NCBI GenBank assembly: GCA_035648735.1
Contig: DASRKX010000017.1
Location: 26,768 to 90,767 of the forward strand
Reading direction: 5' to 3'
From: REEB95 sp035648735
GTDB taxonomy: Bacteria > Pseudomonadota > Alphaproteobacteria > ATCC43930 > CGMCC-115725
Length of the DNA: 64,000 bases
Part shown: one piece after another, positions 1 through 8,571 of the stretch
How positions within the stretch are numbered: the stretch's first letter is position 1
Layout of the letters: the number at the start of each line of letters is the position of its first letter
Translations under genes and position numbers: made by a program
The notes under the pieces: model-generated
What the model saw: only the letters and a program-made list of their open reading frames with translations
What the model was told of the DNA's origin: nothing
The model's database searches: none

Positions 1-1097
1 GCGCTTGCCGCTGGGGCCTCGCTCTGGCCGTGTTCGCCGCCGCGCCGGCATCGGCGCAGGTCTTCGGATCGCCCGGCACCGGTCCCGACGGTCTTTATCT
101 CCGCGGCGAAGGCGGCTGGGACCACATGAACGACGCGACCGGCCGCACCACGACCGGAATCATCTACACCTCGCGCCAGGACGAGGGGTATCTGTTCGGC
201 GGCGCGCTCGGCTGGAAAACCGACCAGCTTCGCCTCGAGCTCGGCCTCGATTTGGCCAATGCCGGCATCAAGTCGGTCAGCCTGAACAATGCCAACAGCA
301 CCAGCGCCAGCGGCTCGATGCGTAATATTTCCGGCATGCTGAACGCCTTCTGGGATTTCCGCACCGGTACGCCCTTCGTGCCGTATATCGGCCTCGGCGT
401 CGGCGCCACCTCGGTCAGCCTCAACAACGTGACCCGCAACGGCGCGCTGCTGAGCAACAGCTCCGACCTGGAATTCGCCTATCAGCCGATGGTCGGCGTC
501 AATTATTTCATCATCCCGAACCTGGCGCTCGGCCTGCAATACCGCTATTTCGCCAGCGTCGATCCGTCCTTCTCGTTCCCGGGCGGCCGGGTCGGCGTCA
601 AGAACGAGAGCCACAACGTGCTCGCGAGCTTGACCTGGTATTTCGGCGCGCCGGAAGGGCCGCCGCCGCCGGTGCAGCCGGCGCCGGTCGTCTACCAGCC
701 CCAGCTTCAGCCGCAGCCCGCTCCGCCGCCGGCGCCCGTCGTCGCGTTCGTGCCGCCGCCGCAACAGCCGGCCGTCTATACCGTGTTCTTCGACTTCAAT
801 CGCGCGGCCCTGACGCCCGAGGCGCGCAGCGTCGTGCAGCGGGCTGCCGCCGACTTCCAGCAGCACGGTGCGACCCGCATCGCGCTGACCGGCTACACCG
901 ATACCGCCGGCGGCCAGGGCTACAATCTTGAACTGTCGCGCCGGCGCGCCTTGTCGGTGCGCGAATACCTGATGCAGCTCGGCGTCCCGGACGGCGAGAT
1001 CGCCGTCAGCGCGCGCGGCGAATCCAATCTGCGCGTGCCGACGCCGGATAGCGTGCGCGAGCCGCAGAACCGCCGCGTCGAGATCGTCATTCCATAG
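1..1097 (+). CDS. OmpA-family outer membrane protein (5' partial)
   Basis: The gene is cut by the window edge: the frame is open from base 3 and the first visible residues are the hydrophobic end of a signal peptide finishing in ASA-Q. The GTG at position 30 lies inside that signal and is not a credible start. The N-terminal half is glycine- and aromatic-rich and reads as an eight-strand beta-barrel (AYQPMVGVNYF, LGLQYRYF). A Pro/Gln-rich linker at about bases 660-770 leads to a C-terminal OmpA peptidoglycan-binding domain with VFFDFNRAALTPEA, GYTDTAG and NRRVEI. In this family the barrel sits in the outer membrane and the C-domain grips peptidoglycan. A strong terminator follows. The exact subfamily is not determinable. 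Confidence 0.9.
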   Translation, partial: ACRWGLALAVFAAAPASAQVFGSPGTGPDGLYLRGEGGWDHMNDATGRTTTGIIYTSRQDEGYLFGGALGWKTDQLRLELGLDLANAGIKSVSLNNANSTSASGSMRNISGMLNAFWDFRTGTPFVPYIGLGVGATSVSLNNVTRNGALLSNSSDLEFAYQPMVGVNYFIIPNLALGLQYRYFASVDPSFSFPGGRVGVKNESHNVLASLTWYFGAPEGPPPPVQPAPVVYQPQLQPQPAPPPAPVVAFVPPPQQPAVYTVFFDFNRAALTPEARSVVQRAAADFQQHGATRIALTGYTDTAGGQGYNLELSRRRALSVREYLMQLGVPDGEIAVSARGESNLRVPTPDSVREPQNRRVEIVIP

Positions 1098-1132
1098 GCC
1101 AAGTCCGCGGCCCCCGCGGAAAGCGCGAGAGG

Positions 1133-1168
1133 AAGAAGGCCCGGGCAACGACCCGGGCCTTCTTTTTT
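1133..1168 (+). terminator. Rho-independent terminator after the OmpA-family gene
   Basis: A perfect 13-bp stem (1133-1145 with 1152-1164) with a 6-base loop runs into an uninterrupted T tract ending at 1168. It begins 35 bases after the stop of the porin gene and insulates it from pdxH. Confidence 0.93.
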
Positions 1169-1257
1169 GCGCGTTGGCCCGGACTTCGCGGCTGGTAAAA
1201 ATCGACGGCGGCATTATTTTATGCGCATCGTATCTTCGGATTTCGCGCGGAGCGCAA

Positions 1258-1842
1258 TTGAACATCCCCTATCACAAGCCGTTCGAGGAATTCGCCCGCC
1301 TGTTCGCGCTGGCGAAGGCGCAGGAGCCGTCGGAGGCCGAGGCGATGACCTTGGCGACGGCGACGGCCGACGGCCAGCCCTCGGCGCGGATGGTGCTGCT
1401 CAAAACGGCGGATGAGCGCGGCTTCGTCTTCTACACCAACATGGAAAGCCGAAAATCGAAGGAGCTGCGGGACAATCCGCGGGCGGCGCTGCTGTTCCAC
1501 TGGAAGTCGTTGGCCCGGCAGGTGCGGATCGACGGCAATGTGGCGCCGGTGTCGGACGCCGAGGCCGATGTCTATTTCGCGTCGCGGCCGCGCGAGAGCC
1601 AGCTCGCCGCCTGGACCTCGCTGCAGTCGCAGACCGTCGAAAGCCGGGACGCGCTGGAGGCGCTGTTCCGCAAGGCGGCGGAGAAATATCCGGCGGCGGT
1701 GCCGCGGCCGCCCTATTGGTCGGGCTGGCGGCTGACGCCCGAGCGCTTCGAGTTCTGGGAGCATAAGCCGCATCGGCTGCACGACCGCGTGCTGTATAGC
1801 CGCGACGGCGCCGGCTGGCGCACCGAGCAGCTCTTCCCATGA
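1258..1842 (+). CDS. pdxH: Pyridoxamine 5'-phosphate oxidase
   Basis: FMN-dependent oxidase that converts pyridoxine or pyridoxamine 5'-phosphate to PLP in the cytoplasm. The order of motifs is that of PdxH: MTLATATADGQPSARMVLLK near the N terminus, FYTNMESRKSKEL, LLFHWKSLARQVRIDG for FMN binding, then SRPRESQLAAW and the C-terminal PYWSGWRLTP and EFWEHKPHRLHDR signature. I chose the TTG at 1258 because GGAG at 1249-1252 stands 5 bases before it and the protein then begins NIPYHKPFEEF at 194 residues, normal for the family. The frame stays open upstream to a TTG at 1174, but that sits next to the terminator. The stop overlaps the next gene's ATG (ATGA), so the two are translationally coupled. 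The C-terminal motif reads EFWEHK where EFWQGR is usual. Confidence 0.93.
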   Translation: MNIPYHKPFEEFARLFALAKAQEPSEAEAMTLATATADGQPSARMVLLKTADERGFVFYTNMESRKSKELRDNPRAALLFHWKSLARQVRIDGNVAPVSDAEADVYFASRPRESQLAAWTSLQSQTVESRDALEALFRKAAEKYPAAVPRPPYWSGWRLTPERFEFWEHKPHRLHDRVLYSRDGAGWRTEQLFP

Positions 1843-2768
1843 GTGACATCGTACCCGCACAGGAATCGATGGCGCGTGTCGGACTGCTGATGCGGCGCGC
1901 GACCTACGCCTCGCTTGGCGTCGCCGGCCTGCTGGTCGCGGTCAAGCTCGGCGCCTGGATCGAGACCAATTCCGTCAGCCTGCTGTCGAGCCTGATCGAC
2001 TCGCTGCTCGACGGCGCCGCGTCGCTGGTCAATCTGATCGCGGTGCGCCAGGCGCTGGTGCCGCCCGATCGTGAGCACCGCTTCGGCCACGGCAAGGCCG
2101 AGCCGCTGGCGAGCCTCGGCCAGGCCGCCTTCATCGCCGGCTCCGCCGTGCTGCTGCTGGTGCAGGCGATCCAGCATTTGATCCGGCCGGTGATGATCAC
2201 CAATACCAATGCGGGCCTGGCGGTGATGGGTTTCGCCGTCGTCGTGACCGGAGTGCTGCTGCTGTATCAGCGCCATGTCGTGCGCCACACCGGCTCCCTG
2301 CTGATCGGCGTCGACGCCTTCCATTACCGCGCCGATCTGGTGCTCAACCTAGCGGTGATCGCGTCGCTGCTGCTCACCGCTTCGTTCGGCTATCCGATCA
2401 TCGACGCGCTGTTCGGCGGCGCGATCGCGCTGTGGATCATCTACGGCGCCTGGCGCGTCGCCATGAAGGCGATCGTCCATCTGATGGACCAGGAGCTGCC
2501 CGACGCGGAGCGCGCGCGCATCCGCGCCATCGTGCTCGCCAATCCGCGCGTCACGGCCGTGCACGACCTCAAGACGCGCGCCGCCGGCCCGATCTCCTTC
2601 ATCCAGATCCACATCGAAATGGACGGCGGCATCACCCTGACCGAGGCGCATCATATCGCCGACGCGGTCGAGGCCAAGATTCTCGAAGCCTATCCGCGCG
2701 CCGAGGTGATCATTCACCAGGATCCGTCCGGCATCAACGAGCCGCATACGGCCTATCCCGCGCATTGA
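1839..2768 (+). CDS. Cation diffusion facilitator family metal transporter (FieF-like)
   Basis: A 309-residue inner membrane protein with six predicted membrane segments and a cytoplasmic C-terminal domain, the layout of CDF exporters that swap divalent metal for protons. The intramembrane metal site is visible as DSLLD in the second helix and HYRAD in the fifth, the D-x3-D and H-x3-D pattern of E. coli FieF/YiiP. The loop HRFGHGKAEPLASLGQ is the classic CDF signature. The start overlaps the pdxH stop by 4 bases. Metal specificity (zinc or iron are likely) cannot be read with certainty. Confidence 0.92.
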   Translation: MSDIVPAQESMARVGLLMRRATYASLGVAGLLVAVKLGAWIETNSVSLLSSLIDSLLDGAASLVNLIAVRQALVPPDREHRFGHGKAEPLASLGQAAFIAGSAVLLLVQAIQHLIRPVMITNTNAGLAVMGFAVVVTGVLLLYQRHVVRHTGSLLIGVDAFHYRADLVLNLAVIASLLLTASFGYPIIDALFGGAIALWIIYGAWRVAMKAIVHLMDQELPDAERARIRAIVLANPRVTAVHDLKTRAAGPISFIQIHIEMDGGITLTEAHHIADAVEAKILEAYPRAEVIIHQDPSGINEPHTAYPAH

Positions 2769-2820
2769 CGGCGGCGCGCCGGCGCTTTCCTTCGCGGTGC
2801 TGCGGCCTTAAGCTTCGCGC

Positions 2821-3561
2821 ATGGGCGAACGGCGCAAGACCATCCTGCTGACCGGCGCGAGCCGCGGCATCGGCCACGCCACGGTCAAGCGGTTCAGCGA
2901 TTCCGGCTGGCGCGTGCTGACCTCGTCGCGCGAGGCGGTGCCGGCCGAGTGCAAGCGCGATCCCAACTGGACGCACCACGTCACCGCCGATCTGTCGCAG
3001 CCGCAGGCGGTCGAGGGCTTCATCGGCGCGGTGCGCGAGGCGCTGGGCGACGAGCCGCTCGACGCGCTGGTCAACAACGCCGGCGTGTCGCCCAAATCGC
3101 CGGATCAGGAGCGCCTCGGCTGCCTCAACGGCGATCTCGGCGACTGGCGGCCGGTGTTCCAGCTCAATTTCTTCACCCCGCTGACCCTGGCGCGGGGCTT
3201 CAAGGACATGCTGGCGCGCGGCAAGGGCGCGATCGTCAACGTGACCTCGATCGCCGGGCACACGGTGCATCCCTTCGCCGGCTCGGCCTATGCCACGTCG
3301 AAGGCGGCGCTCTCGGCGCTGACGCGCGAGATGGCGGCGGAGTTCGCCGAGTTGGGTGTGCGCGTCAACGCGGTGGCGCCGGGCGAGATCAACACCGCGA
3401 TGCTGTCGCCGCAGACGGCGTCGCTCATCCCGCGCATCCCGCTGCACCGGCTGGGCGCGCCCGAGGACGTGGCCTCGGCGATCTTCTATCTATGCTCGCC
3501 GGAATCGTCGTACCTCACCGGCACCGAGATTTTCGTCACCGGCGGCCAGCACATTTACTAA
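2821..3561 (+). CDS. SDR-family NAD(P)-dependent oxidoreductase
   Basis: A 246-residue Rossmann-fold short-chain dehydrogenase. The nucleotide-binding glycine motif TGASRGIGHA is at residues 11-20, NNAG follows near residue 85, the catalytic Ser lies in NVTSIAG and the Tyr/Lys pair in AYATSKAAL, so the active site looks intact. The C-terminal YLTGTEIFVTGGQ is typical of the FabG-like classical group. The substrate cannot be inferred. It lies 52 bases after the CDF gene and converges with hemA; it may share a transcript with pdxH and the transporter. Confidence 0.88.
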   Translation: MGERRKTILLTGASRGIGHATVKRFSDSGWRVLTSSREAVPAECKRDPNWTHHVTADLSQPQAVEGFIGAVREALGDEPLDALVNNAGVSPKSPDQERLGCLNGDLGDWRPVFQLNFFTPLTLARGFKDMLARGKGAIVNVTSIAGHTVHPFAGSAYATSKAALSALTREMAAEFAELGVRVNAVAPGEINTAMLSPQTASLIPRIPLHRLGAPEDVASAIFYLCSPESSYLTGTEIFVTGGQHIY

Positions 3562-3595
3562 GCGGATTTCGGATTCAAGATAGGCCCGAGGGGCC

Positions 3596-4801
3596 CTAGG
3601 CGACGCGGCGGATCGGCAGGCGCGACCAGACGTCGGACAGCGCCCGAACCAGCCGCTCGATGTCATCGTCGCTGTGCAGCGGCGTCGGCGTGAAGCGCAG
3701 GCGCTCGCCGCCGGTCGGCACGGTCGGGAAGTTGATCGGCTGGACATAGATGCGGTGGCGCTCGAGCAGCTCGTCGGAGGCGTCCTTGCACAGCCTTGCG
3801 TCGCCGACGAGCACCGGCACGATATGGCTCGCCGAATCCATCACCGGCAGCTTGGCCTCGGCGAGGCGCCGCTTCAGCAGCGCCGCGCGCTCCTGCAGGC
3901 GCCGGCGCAGGTCGCTCGCGCCCTTGACGTGGCGGATGCTGGCGACCGCGCCGGCCGCGAGCGCCGGCGGCAGCGAGGTGGTGAAGATGAAGCCCGGGGC
4001 GTAGCTGCGCAGGAAATCGATCAGCGCGCCGGAGCCCGCGACATAGCCGCCCATCAGGCCGAACGCCTTGGCCAGGGTGCCCTGGATCAGATCGACGCGG
4101 TGCATGACGCCGTCGCGCTCGGCGATGCCGGCGCCGGTCGCGCCATAAAGGCCGACGGCATGCACCTCGTCGAGATAGGTGAACGCGCCGTACCGCTTTG
4201 CGACCTCGCAAAGCTCGCTGATCGGCGCGATGTCGCCGTCCATCGAATAGACCGATTCGAAGCACACCAGCTTCGGCCGGGCCGGATCGGCTTCCTCGAG
4301 CAGCCGGTCGAGATCGGCGGGATCGTTGTGCTTGAAGATGCGTTTTTCCGCGCGGCTGTGGCGGATGCCCTCGATCATCGAGGCGTGGTTGAGCGCGTCG
4401 GAGAAGATGATGCAGCCGGGCAGCTGCGCGCCCAGCGTCGACAGCGCGGTCTCGTTCGCGACATAGCCCGAGGTGAAGACGAGCGCGGCGTCCTTGCCGT
4501 GGAGCTCGGCGAGCGCGCGCTCGAGCGCGACATGATGGTGGTTGGTACCGGAGATGTTGCGCGTGCCGCCGGCGCCGGCGCCGCTCTTGTCGAGCGCGTC
4601 GCGCATCGCGGCGAGCACGTCGGGGTGCTGGCCCATGCCGAGATAGTCGTTCGAGCACCAGACGGTGATCTCGGCGCCACGGCCGTGATCCAGGGCGCGC
4701 GGAAAGGCGCCGGCGCGGCGCTCCAGATGGGTGAAGACGCGGTAGCGGCCCTCGGCCTTGAGCGCGTCGAGCCGGTTCTTGAAGAAGCCTTGGAAATCCA
4801 T
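3596..4801 (-). CDS. hemA: 5-aminolevulinate synthase
   Basis: PLP enzyme that condenses glycine and succinyl-CoA to 5-aminolevulinate, the first step of tetrapyrrole synthesis by the C4 route typical of alphaproteobacteria. At 401 residues it has the normal length. Visible motifs are VWCSNDYLGM, GAGAGGTRNISGT for substrate binding, DEVHAVGLYG, and the PLP lysine K245 in GTLAKAFGLMGGY. The C-terminal PTVPTGGERLRFTPTP matches the family. The start gives MDFQGFFKNRLDALKAEGRYR, the conserved N terminus. It ends 35 bases from the convergent SDR gene; the aminotransferase upstream is on the same strand, 59 bases away. Confidence 0.97.
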   Translation of the reverse strand: MDFQGFFKNRLDALKAEGRYRVFTHLERRAGAFPRALDHGRGAEITVWCSNDYLGMGQHPDVLAAMRDALDKSGAGAGGTRNISGTNHHHVALERALAELHGKDAALVFTSGYVANETALSTLGAQLPGCIIFSDALNHASMIEGIRHSRAEKRIFKHNDPADLDRLLEEADPARPKLVCFESVYSMDGDIAPISELCEVAKRYGAFTYLDEVHAVGLYGATGAGIAERDGVMHRVDLIQGTLAKAFGLMGGYVAGSGALIDFLRSYAPGFIFTTSLPPALAAGAVASIRHVKGASDLRRRLQERAALLKRRLAEAKLPVMDSASHIVPVLVGDARLCKDASDELLERHRIYVQPINFPTVPTGGERLRFTPTPLHSDDDIERLVRALSDVWSRLPIRRVA

Positions 4802-4860
4802 CGCCGCTGGCAGTCCCTTCGCCGAATACCAAACGATTATAGCCCCTTAAGGCTCCCGCG

Positions 4861-6255
4861 TCAGGCGCGCAATGACGCCGGTTGTCGCGCCGCGAGGCGC
4901 GCCGCGGTGTCGTCCAGCGCCTTGCCGAACCGGTCGAGCATCTCGTCGATCTCGGCCTCGGTGATGACCAGGGGCGGCGAGAAGGCCTGGGCATCGCCGA
5001 TCTGGCGCAGGATGAGGCCGTGCTTGTTGATGTCGGCGGTCAGCATGTTGCCGACGCCGAGCTGGGGATCGAACGACGCCTTGCTCGCCTTGTCGCGGAC
5101 GAGCTCGATGGCGGCCACCAGCCCGACGCCGCGCACCTCGCCGACCAGTGGATGTCCGGCGAAGCGCTCGCGCAGGCCGTTTTGCAGGCGCGGCGCCACC
5201 TTGCGGACATGGCCGATTATGTCGCGCTCCTCGTAGATTTTGAGCGTTTCGAGCGCCACGGCGCAGCACACCGGATGGCCGGAATAGGTGTAGCCATGCG
5301 CGAAGACGCCGATCTTGTCGCTCTCGTCGGCGAGCGCCTGATAGACCGCGTCGGAAACCACCGTCGCCGAGATCGGCAGATAGGCCGAGGACAGCGCCTT
5401 GGCCACGGTGATGATGTCGGGCTTGAGGCCGTAGGTCTCGGTGGCGAACATCTTGCCGGTACGCCCGAAGCCCGTGATCACCTCGTCGGCGATCAGCAGC
5501 ACGTCGTATTTCTTCAGCACCTGCTGGATTTTCTCGAAATAGGTGGCCGGCGGCGTGATGACGCCGCCCGCGCCCATCACCGGCTCGGCGATGAAGGCGG
5601 CGACGGTGTCCGGATCCTCGCGCTGGATCATCAGGTCGAGGTTCTCCGCGAGCCGGGTGGAAAAATCCTCTTCGCTCTCGCCGGGATGGGCATAGCGCCA
5701 GTGATGCGGGCAATCGGCGTGGCGGATATTGGCGATCGGCAGGTCGAAGGACCGGTGGTTGTTCACCAGGCCCGACAGGCTCGCCGACGCCACCGTGACG
5801 CCGTGATAGCTCTTGAGGCGGGCGATGATCTTCTTCTTGCGCGGGCGGCCGCGCGCATTGTTGAAGTACCAGACGATCTTGACCGCGGTGTCGTTGGCCT
5901 CGGAGCCGGAGTTGTTGAAGAACGCCTTGGCCATCTTCACCGGCATCATGCCGACGAGGCGCTCGGCCAGCTCCGCCACCGCTTCATGCGATTTGTGATG
6001 GAAGGAGTGATAGTAGGAGAGCTTGCGCATCTGCGCGGCGGCGGCTTCGATCAGCCGCTCCTCGCCGAAGCCGAGCGACGTGCACCACAGCCCGGCGCAG
6101 CCCTCGAGGTATTCCTTGCCGGCTTCGTCCCAGACGCGCACGCCCTTGCCCTTCGTCACCATGAGCTCGCCTTCGCGCTCGAGGCGGCGGTGGTTCGAGT
6201 AGGGATGAAGATGGAAGGCGATGTCGCGGCTGGCGGCGGAATTGCCTCGCTGCAT
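4861..6255 (-). CDS. Class III (omega) aminotransferase
   Basis: A 464-residue fold-type I PLP enzyme. FFNNSGSEANDTAVK, SYHGVTVAS, LLIADEVITGFGRTG and the PLP lysine K286 in TVAKALSSAYLPISA mark a class III transaminase of the group that uses pyruvate with beta-alanine, putrescine or similar amines. The ATG at 6255 was chosen because an AAGGGC-like ribosome site lies just upstream and the protein then opens with the usual N terminus (SRDIAFHLHPYSNH). The open frame upstream to 6531 has no family likeness. Substrate is not determinable from sequence; hemA downstream gives no clear pathway link. Confidence 0.88.
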   Translation of the reverse strand: MQRGNSAASRDIAFHLHPYSNHRRLEREGELMVTKGKGVRVWDEAGKEYLEGCAGLWCTSLGFGEERLIEAAAAQMRKLSYYHSFHHKSHEAVAELAERLVGMMPVKMAKAFFNNSGSEANDTAVKIVWYFNNARGRPRKKKIIARLKSYHGVTVASASLSGLVNNHRSFDLPIANIRHADCPHHWRYAHPGESEEDFSTRLAENLDLMIQREDPDTVAAFIAEPVMGAGGVITPPATYFEKIQQVLKKYDVLLIADEVITGFGRTGKMFATETYGLKPDIITVAKALSSAYLPISATVVSDAVYQALADESDKIGVFAHGYTYSGHPVCCAVALETLKIYEERDIIGHVRKVAPRLQNGLRERFAGHPLVGEVRGVGLVAAIELVRDKASKASFDPQLGVGNMLTADINKHGLILRQIGDAQAFSPPLVITEAEIDEMLDRFGKALDDTAARLAARQPASLRA

Positions 6256-6551
6256 GCGGATGCCCTTATGCGGAAGTGAAAGCGGGGCGGCTACTATCCG
6301 TCCGGGGCTGGAGTGCGTCAAACGGGCATGAACGCTGCCGGATACGCGTCTGCGGCATTCCGTCGCAGCCTTCCCACCAACCGCGCGACAGCAAACGGAT
6401 ATCCCGGTCCGTCTTAAATCTGTCCGCGGATTTATCGACAGAGTTATCCACCGATTGTGACGAAGAAAAAAATATCGGGCTGGCACCGCGCACGGATCGG
6501 GTTCCATGCTCCCTATCCCGTCCCCCAACACCGCTCAACCGCCAGCTTTTC
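6256..6551. other. Intergenic region with two tandem DnaA-box-like 9-mers
   Basis: A 296-base gap between the aminotransferase and a small plus-strand gene. No protein frame looks real here. It contains TTATCGACA at 6432-6440 and TTATCCACC at 6444-6452, each one base off the DnaA consensus TTATNCACA, spaced 12 bases start to start, within a short AT-rich patch running to about 6475. The rest is ordinary GC-rich sequence that must hold the aminotransferase promoter. Confidence 0.4.
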
Positions 6552-6722
6552 ATGACCGGGCTTCTCGCTCCGCAAGCCGCTGATATCGAAGATGAATTGG
6601 ACGCGATCGACATGGATCGCGTCGTCGCCGACCCCGATTATCGGCGCCGCGTCGTGCTGCGGCTGCGGCGCGGCGTCCGGCTGGTCGATAACTGGCGTGG
6701 CGTGGAGTCGGACGAGGACTAG
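6552..6722 (+). CDS. Small hypothetical protein (56 aa)
   Basis: I do not recognise this gene. The 56-residue product starts MTGLLAPQAADIEDELDAID and is acidic at both ends with a basic middle (YRRRVVLRLRRGVRLVDNW) and an EDED-like tail, soluble and without a signal. Its stop overlaps the stop of the convergent permease gene by three bases. Evidence for coding is the compact, protein-like composition. A clear ribosome site is lacking, so it could be spurious. Confidence 0.45.
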   Translation: MTGLLAPQAADIEDELDAIDMDRVVADPDYRRRVVLRLRRGVRLVDNWRGVESDED

Positions 6723-7621
6723 ACGCCCCGTCCGGCGCTGCCGCGCGGGTCGAGCGCCTGCTGCAGCCCATCGCCGAACAGATTGCACGCCATCACCGTG
6801 AGAAAGATCAGCGCGCCGGGATAGAAGGCGAGCTGCGGCGCCAGCGCGATGGTCTCCTCGGCGCCGGTCAGCATGTTGCCCCAGCTGGCGAGCGGCGGCG
6901 CCACGCCCAGCCCGAGGAAGCTCAGGACGGATTCGAGCAGAATGATCTCGCCCACCGCGAGCGATGTCGCGACGATGATCGGCGTCGCCAGATTGGGCAG
7001 GATGTGGACGAGCATGATGCGTGCCGGGCGGGCGCCCAGCGCTTCGGCCGCGCGCACGAAATCGCGCCGTACCAGAGACAGGGTGGCGCCGCGCACCAGC
7101 CGCGCCACCGTCGTCCAGCCGACCAGCGCCACCAGCACGATGATGCGATAGAGGCTCGCCGCCTGGCTGTCGGCGAGCTCGGCGGGGACGCCGAGCTTGC
7201 GCAGATCGATCGCCGCCAGCACGACGAGCAGCGGCAGGAGCGGCAGGGCGATGACCGCGTCGGTGAGCCGCATCAGCGCGGCGTCGAGCCGGCCGCCGTA
7301 ATAGCCGGCGGCGAGCCCGACCGCGGTGCCGAGCAGCGACGCGGCGAGGGCGGCGGTGAGCCCGACCAGCAGCGAGATTTGGCCGCCCTGCAACAGGCGG
7401 AGCAACAGGTCGCGGCCGAGCTCGTCGGTGCCGAGTGGATGGTGCAGCGACGGGCCGGCGAAGCGGTGATAGAGGTCGATGGCGAGGCCGTTCTCGCCGA
7501 GGCCGCTCGCGACCAGCGGTGCCACGATCACGGCGACGGCCATGGCGACGAGGACGCCGCCGCCGAATCTGACGCGGCCGTCGCCGAGCGCCCGGTGTAG
7601 ACGCGCCATCGCCGGTTTCAT
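6719..7621 (-). CDS. ABC transporter permease, DppC/OppC type
   Basis: A 300-residue inner membrane permease of the binding-protein-dependent peptide/nickel class. It has an N-terminal membrane anchor, the HPLGTDELGRDLLLRLLQGG sequence typical of DppC/OppC, and the permease-ATPase coupling motif EALGARPARIMLVHILPNL. The start is the ATG at 7621 that overlaps the stop of the upstream permease (ATGA). It is the last gene of a three-gene unit with the other permease and the solute-binding protein. No ATPase gene follows, so the coupling helix must engage an ATPase encoded elsewhere. Confidence 0.92.
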   Translation of the reverse strand: MKPAMARLHRALGDGRVRFGGGVLVAMAVAVIVAPLVASGLGENGLAIDLYHRFAGPSLHHPLGTDELGRDLLLRLLQGGQISLLVGLTAALAASLLGTAVGLAAGYYGGRLDAALMRLTDAVIALPLLPLLVVLAAIDLRKLGVPAELADSQAASLYRIIVLVALVGWTTVARLVRGATLSLVRRDFVRAAEALGARPARIMLVHILPNLATPIIVATSLAVGEIILLESVLSFLGLGVAPPLASWGNMLTGAEETIALAPQLAFYPGALIFLTVMACNLFGDGLQQALDPRGSAGRGV

Positions 7622-8571
7622 GTATAGGCGATCCGCGGATCGGCCACCGCATAGGCGACATCGGCCGCGAGATTGGCGAGCAGCGTCATCAGCGTCGCCA
7701 GCAGCAATCCGGCCAGCGCGAGGTTGTAGTCGTTGCCGAGGATGCTGTCGTAGATCAGCTTGCCCATACCGGGATAGGCGAACATCGTTTCGGTGATGAG
7801 CGCGCCCGAGAACAGCGAGCCGAAGGACAGCGCGACGACGGTAATGACCGGGATGAGCGCGTTGCGCAGCGCGTGACGGGTCAGGATGCGCGCCTCGCCG
7901 GCGCCCTTGGCGCGGGCGGTGCGGATATAGTCCTGGCTGAGCGTCTCGATCATCGCGGCGCGCATGTAGCGGAGCTGGCTGCCGAGATTGACCAGCGTCA
8001 GCGTCGCCACCGGCAACGCCAAATGGCCGGCGCGATCGGCGAAGCCGCCGCCGCCGATGGTGGCGCTGCCGCCGGGCGGAAACCAGCCGAGCCCGACGGC
8101 GAAGATCAGGATCAGCATCAGCGCCAGCCAGAAGGACGGCAGCGAGATCGCGCCGAAGCTCAGAAGATTGACGGCGTGATCGAAACCCGAGCCGGGCCTG
8201 CGCGCCGCCAGGATGCCGAGCGGCCAGGCGATCGCCAGGGTGAGCGTGAAGCTGGCGCCCATCAGCAGCGCGCTGTTGCCGAGCCGCGGCAGCAGCACGG
8301 CCAATGCCGGCTGGGCGTAGAGGCGCGAATAGCCGAAATCCCCGCCCAGCGCCGCCCTGAGCCAGCTCCAATAGCGTTCGAGCAGCGGCTGGTCGAGGCC
8401 GTAAAGCGCCTTGAGCCGGACGGCATCGGCGGCGGTCAGATGCGGGTTGGCGGAAATCATCAGGTCGATCGGGTCGCCCGGCATCAGCCCGATCAGCCCG
8501 TAGATGGCGAAGGACATGATCGCCAGCAGGATGGCGATCTCGACAAAGCGCCGGGCGACGAAGCGGCTCAT
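7618..8571 (-). CDS. ABC transporter permease, DppB/OppB type
   Basis: A 317-residue inner membrane permease. The N terminus (MSRFVARRFVEIAILLAIMS) is the usual DppB/OppB start followed by GLMPGDPIDLM. Several membrane spans lead to the coupling motif RAKGAGEARILTRHALRNALIPV and the C-terminal NLAADVAYAVADPRI that ends most DppB proteins. The ATG at 8571 overlaps the binding-protein stop by 4 bases. It pairs with the DppC-type permease to form the membrane channel; substrates of this class include oligopeptides, opines and nickel complexes. Confidence 0.92.
   Translation of the reverse strand: MSRFVARRFVEIAILLAIMSFAIYGLIGLMPGDPIDLMISANPHLTAADAVRLKALYGLDQPLLERYWSWLRAALGGDFGYSRLYAQPALAVLLPRLGNSALLMGASFTLTLAIAWPLGILAARRPGSGFDHAVNLLSFGAISLPSFWLALMLILIFAVGLGWFPPGGSATIGGGGFADRAGHLALPVATLTLVNLGSQLRYMRAAMIETLSQDYIRTARAKGAGEARILTRHALRNALIPVITVVALSFGSLFSGALITETMFAYPGMGKLIYDSILGNDYNLALAGLLLATLMTLLANLAADVAYAVADPRIAYT

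Noticed and set aside
30..1097. GTG at position 30 as start of the OmpA-family gene
   Set aside because: It would cut the signal peptide in half; the frame is open to the window edge, so the start lies outside.
1174..1257. N-terminal extension of pdxH from a TTG at 1174
   Set aside because: It lies against the terminator, has no family likeness, and GGAG favours the TTG at 1258.
3583..3595. GGCCC/GGGCC hairpin between the SDR gene and hemA
   Set aside because: Short, imperfect and without a T tract; too weak to call a terminator.
4882..6279. Long plus-strand frame opposite the aminotransferase
   Set aside because: It mirrors the minus-strand aminotransferase codon pattern and its Arg/Gly/Asp-rich product has no recognisable fold; such shadows are common in GC-rich coding sequence.
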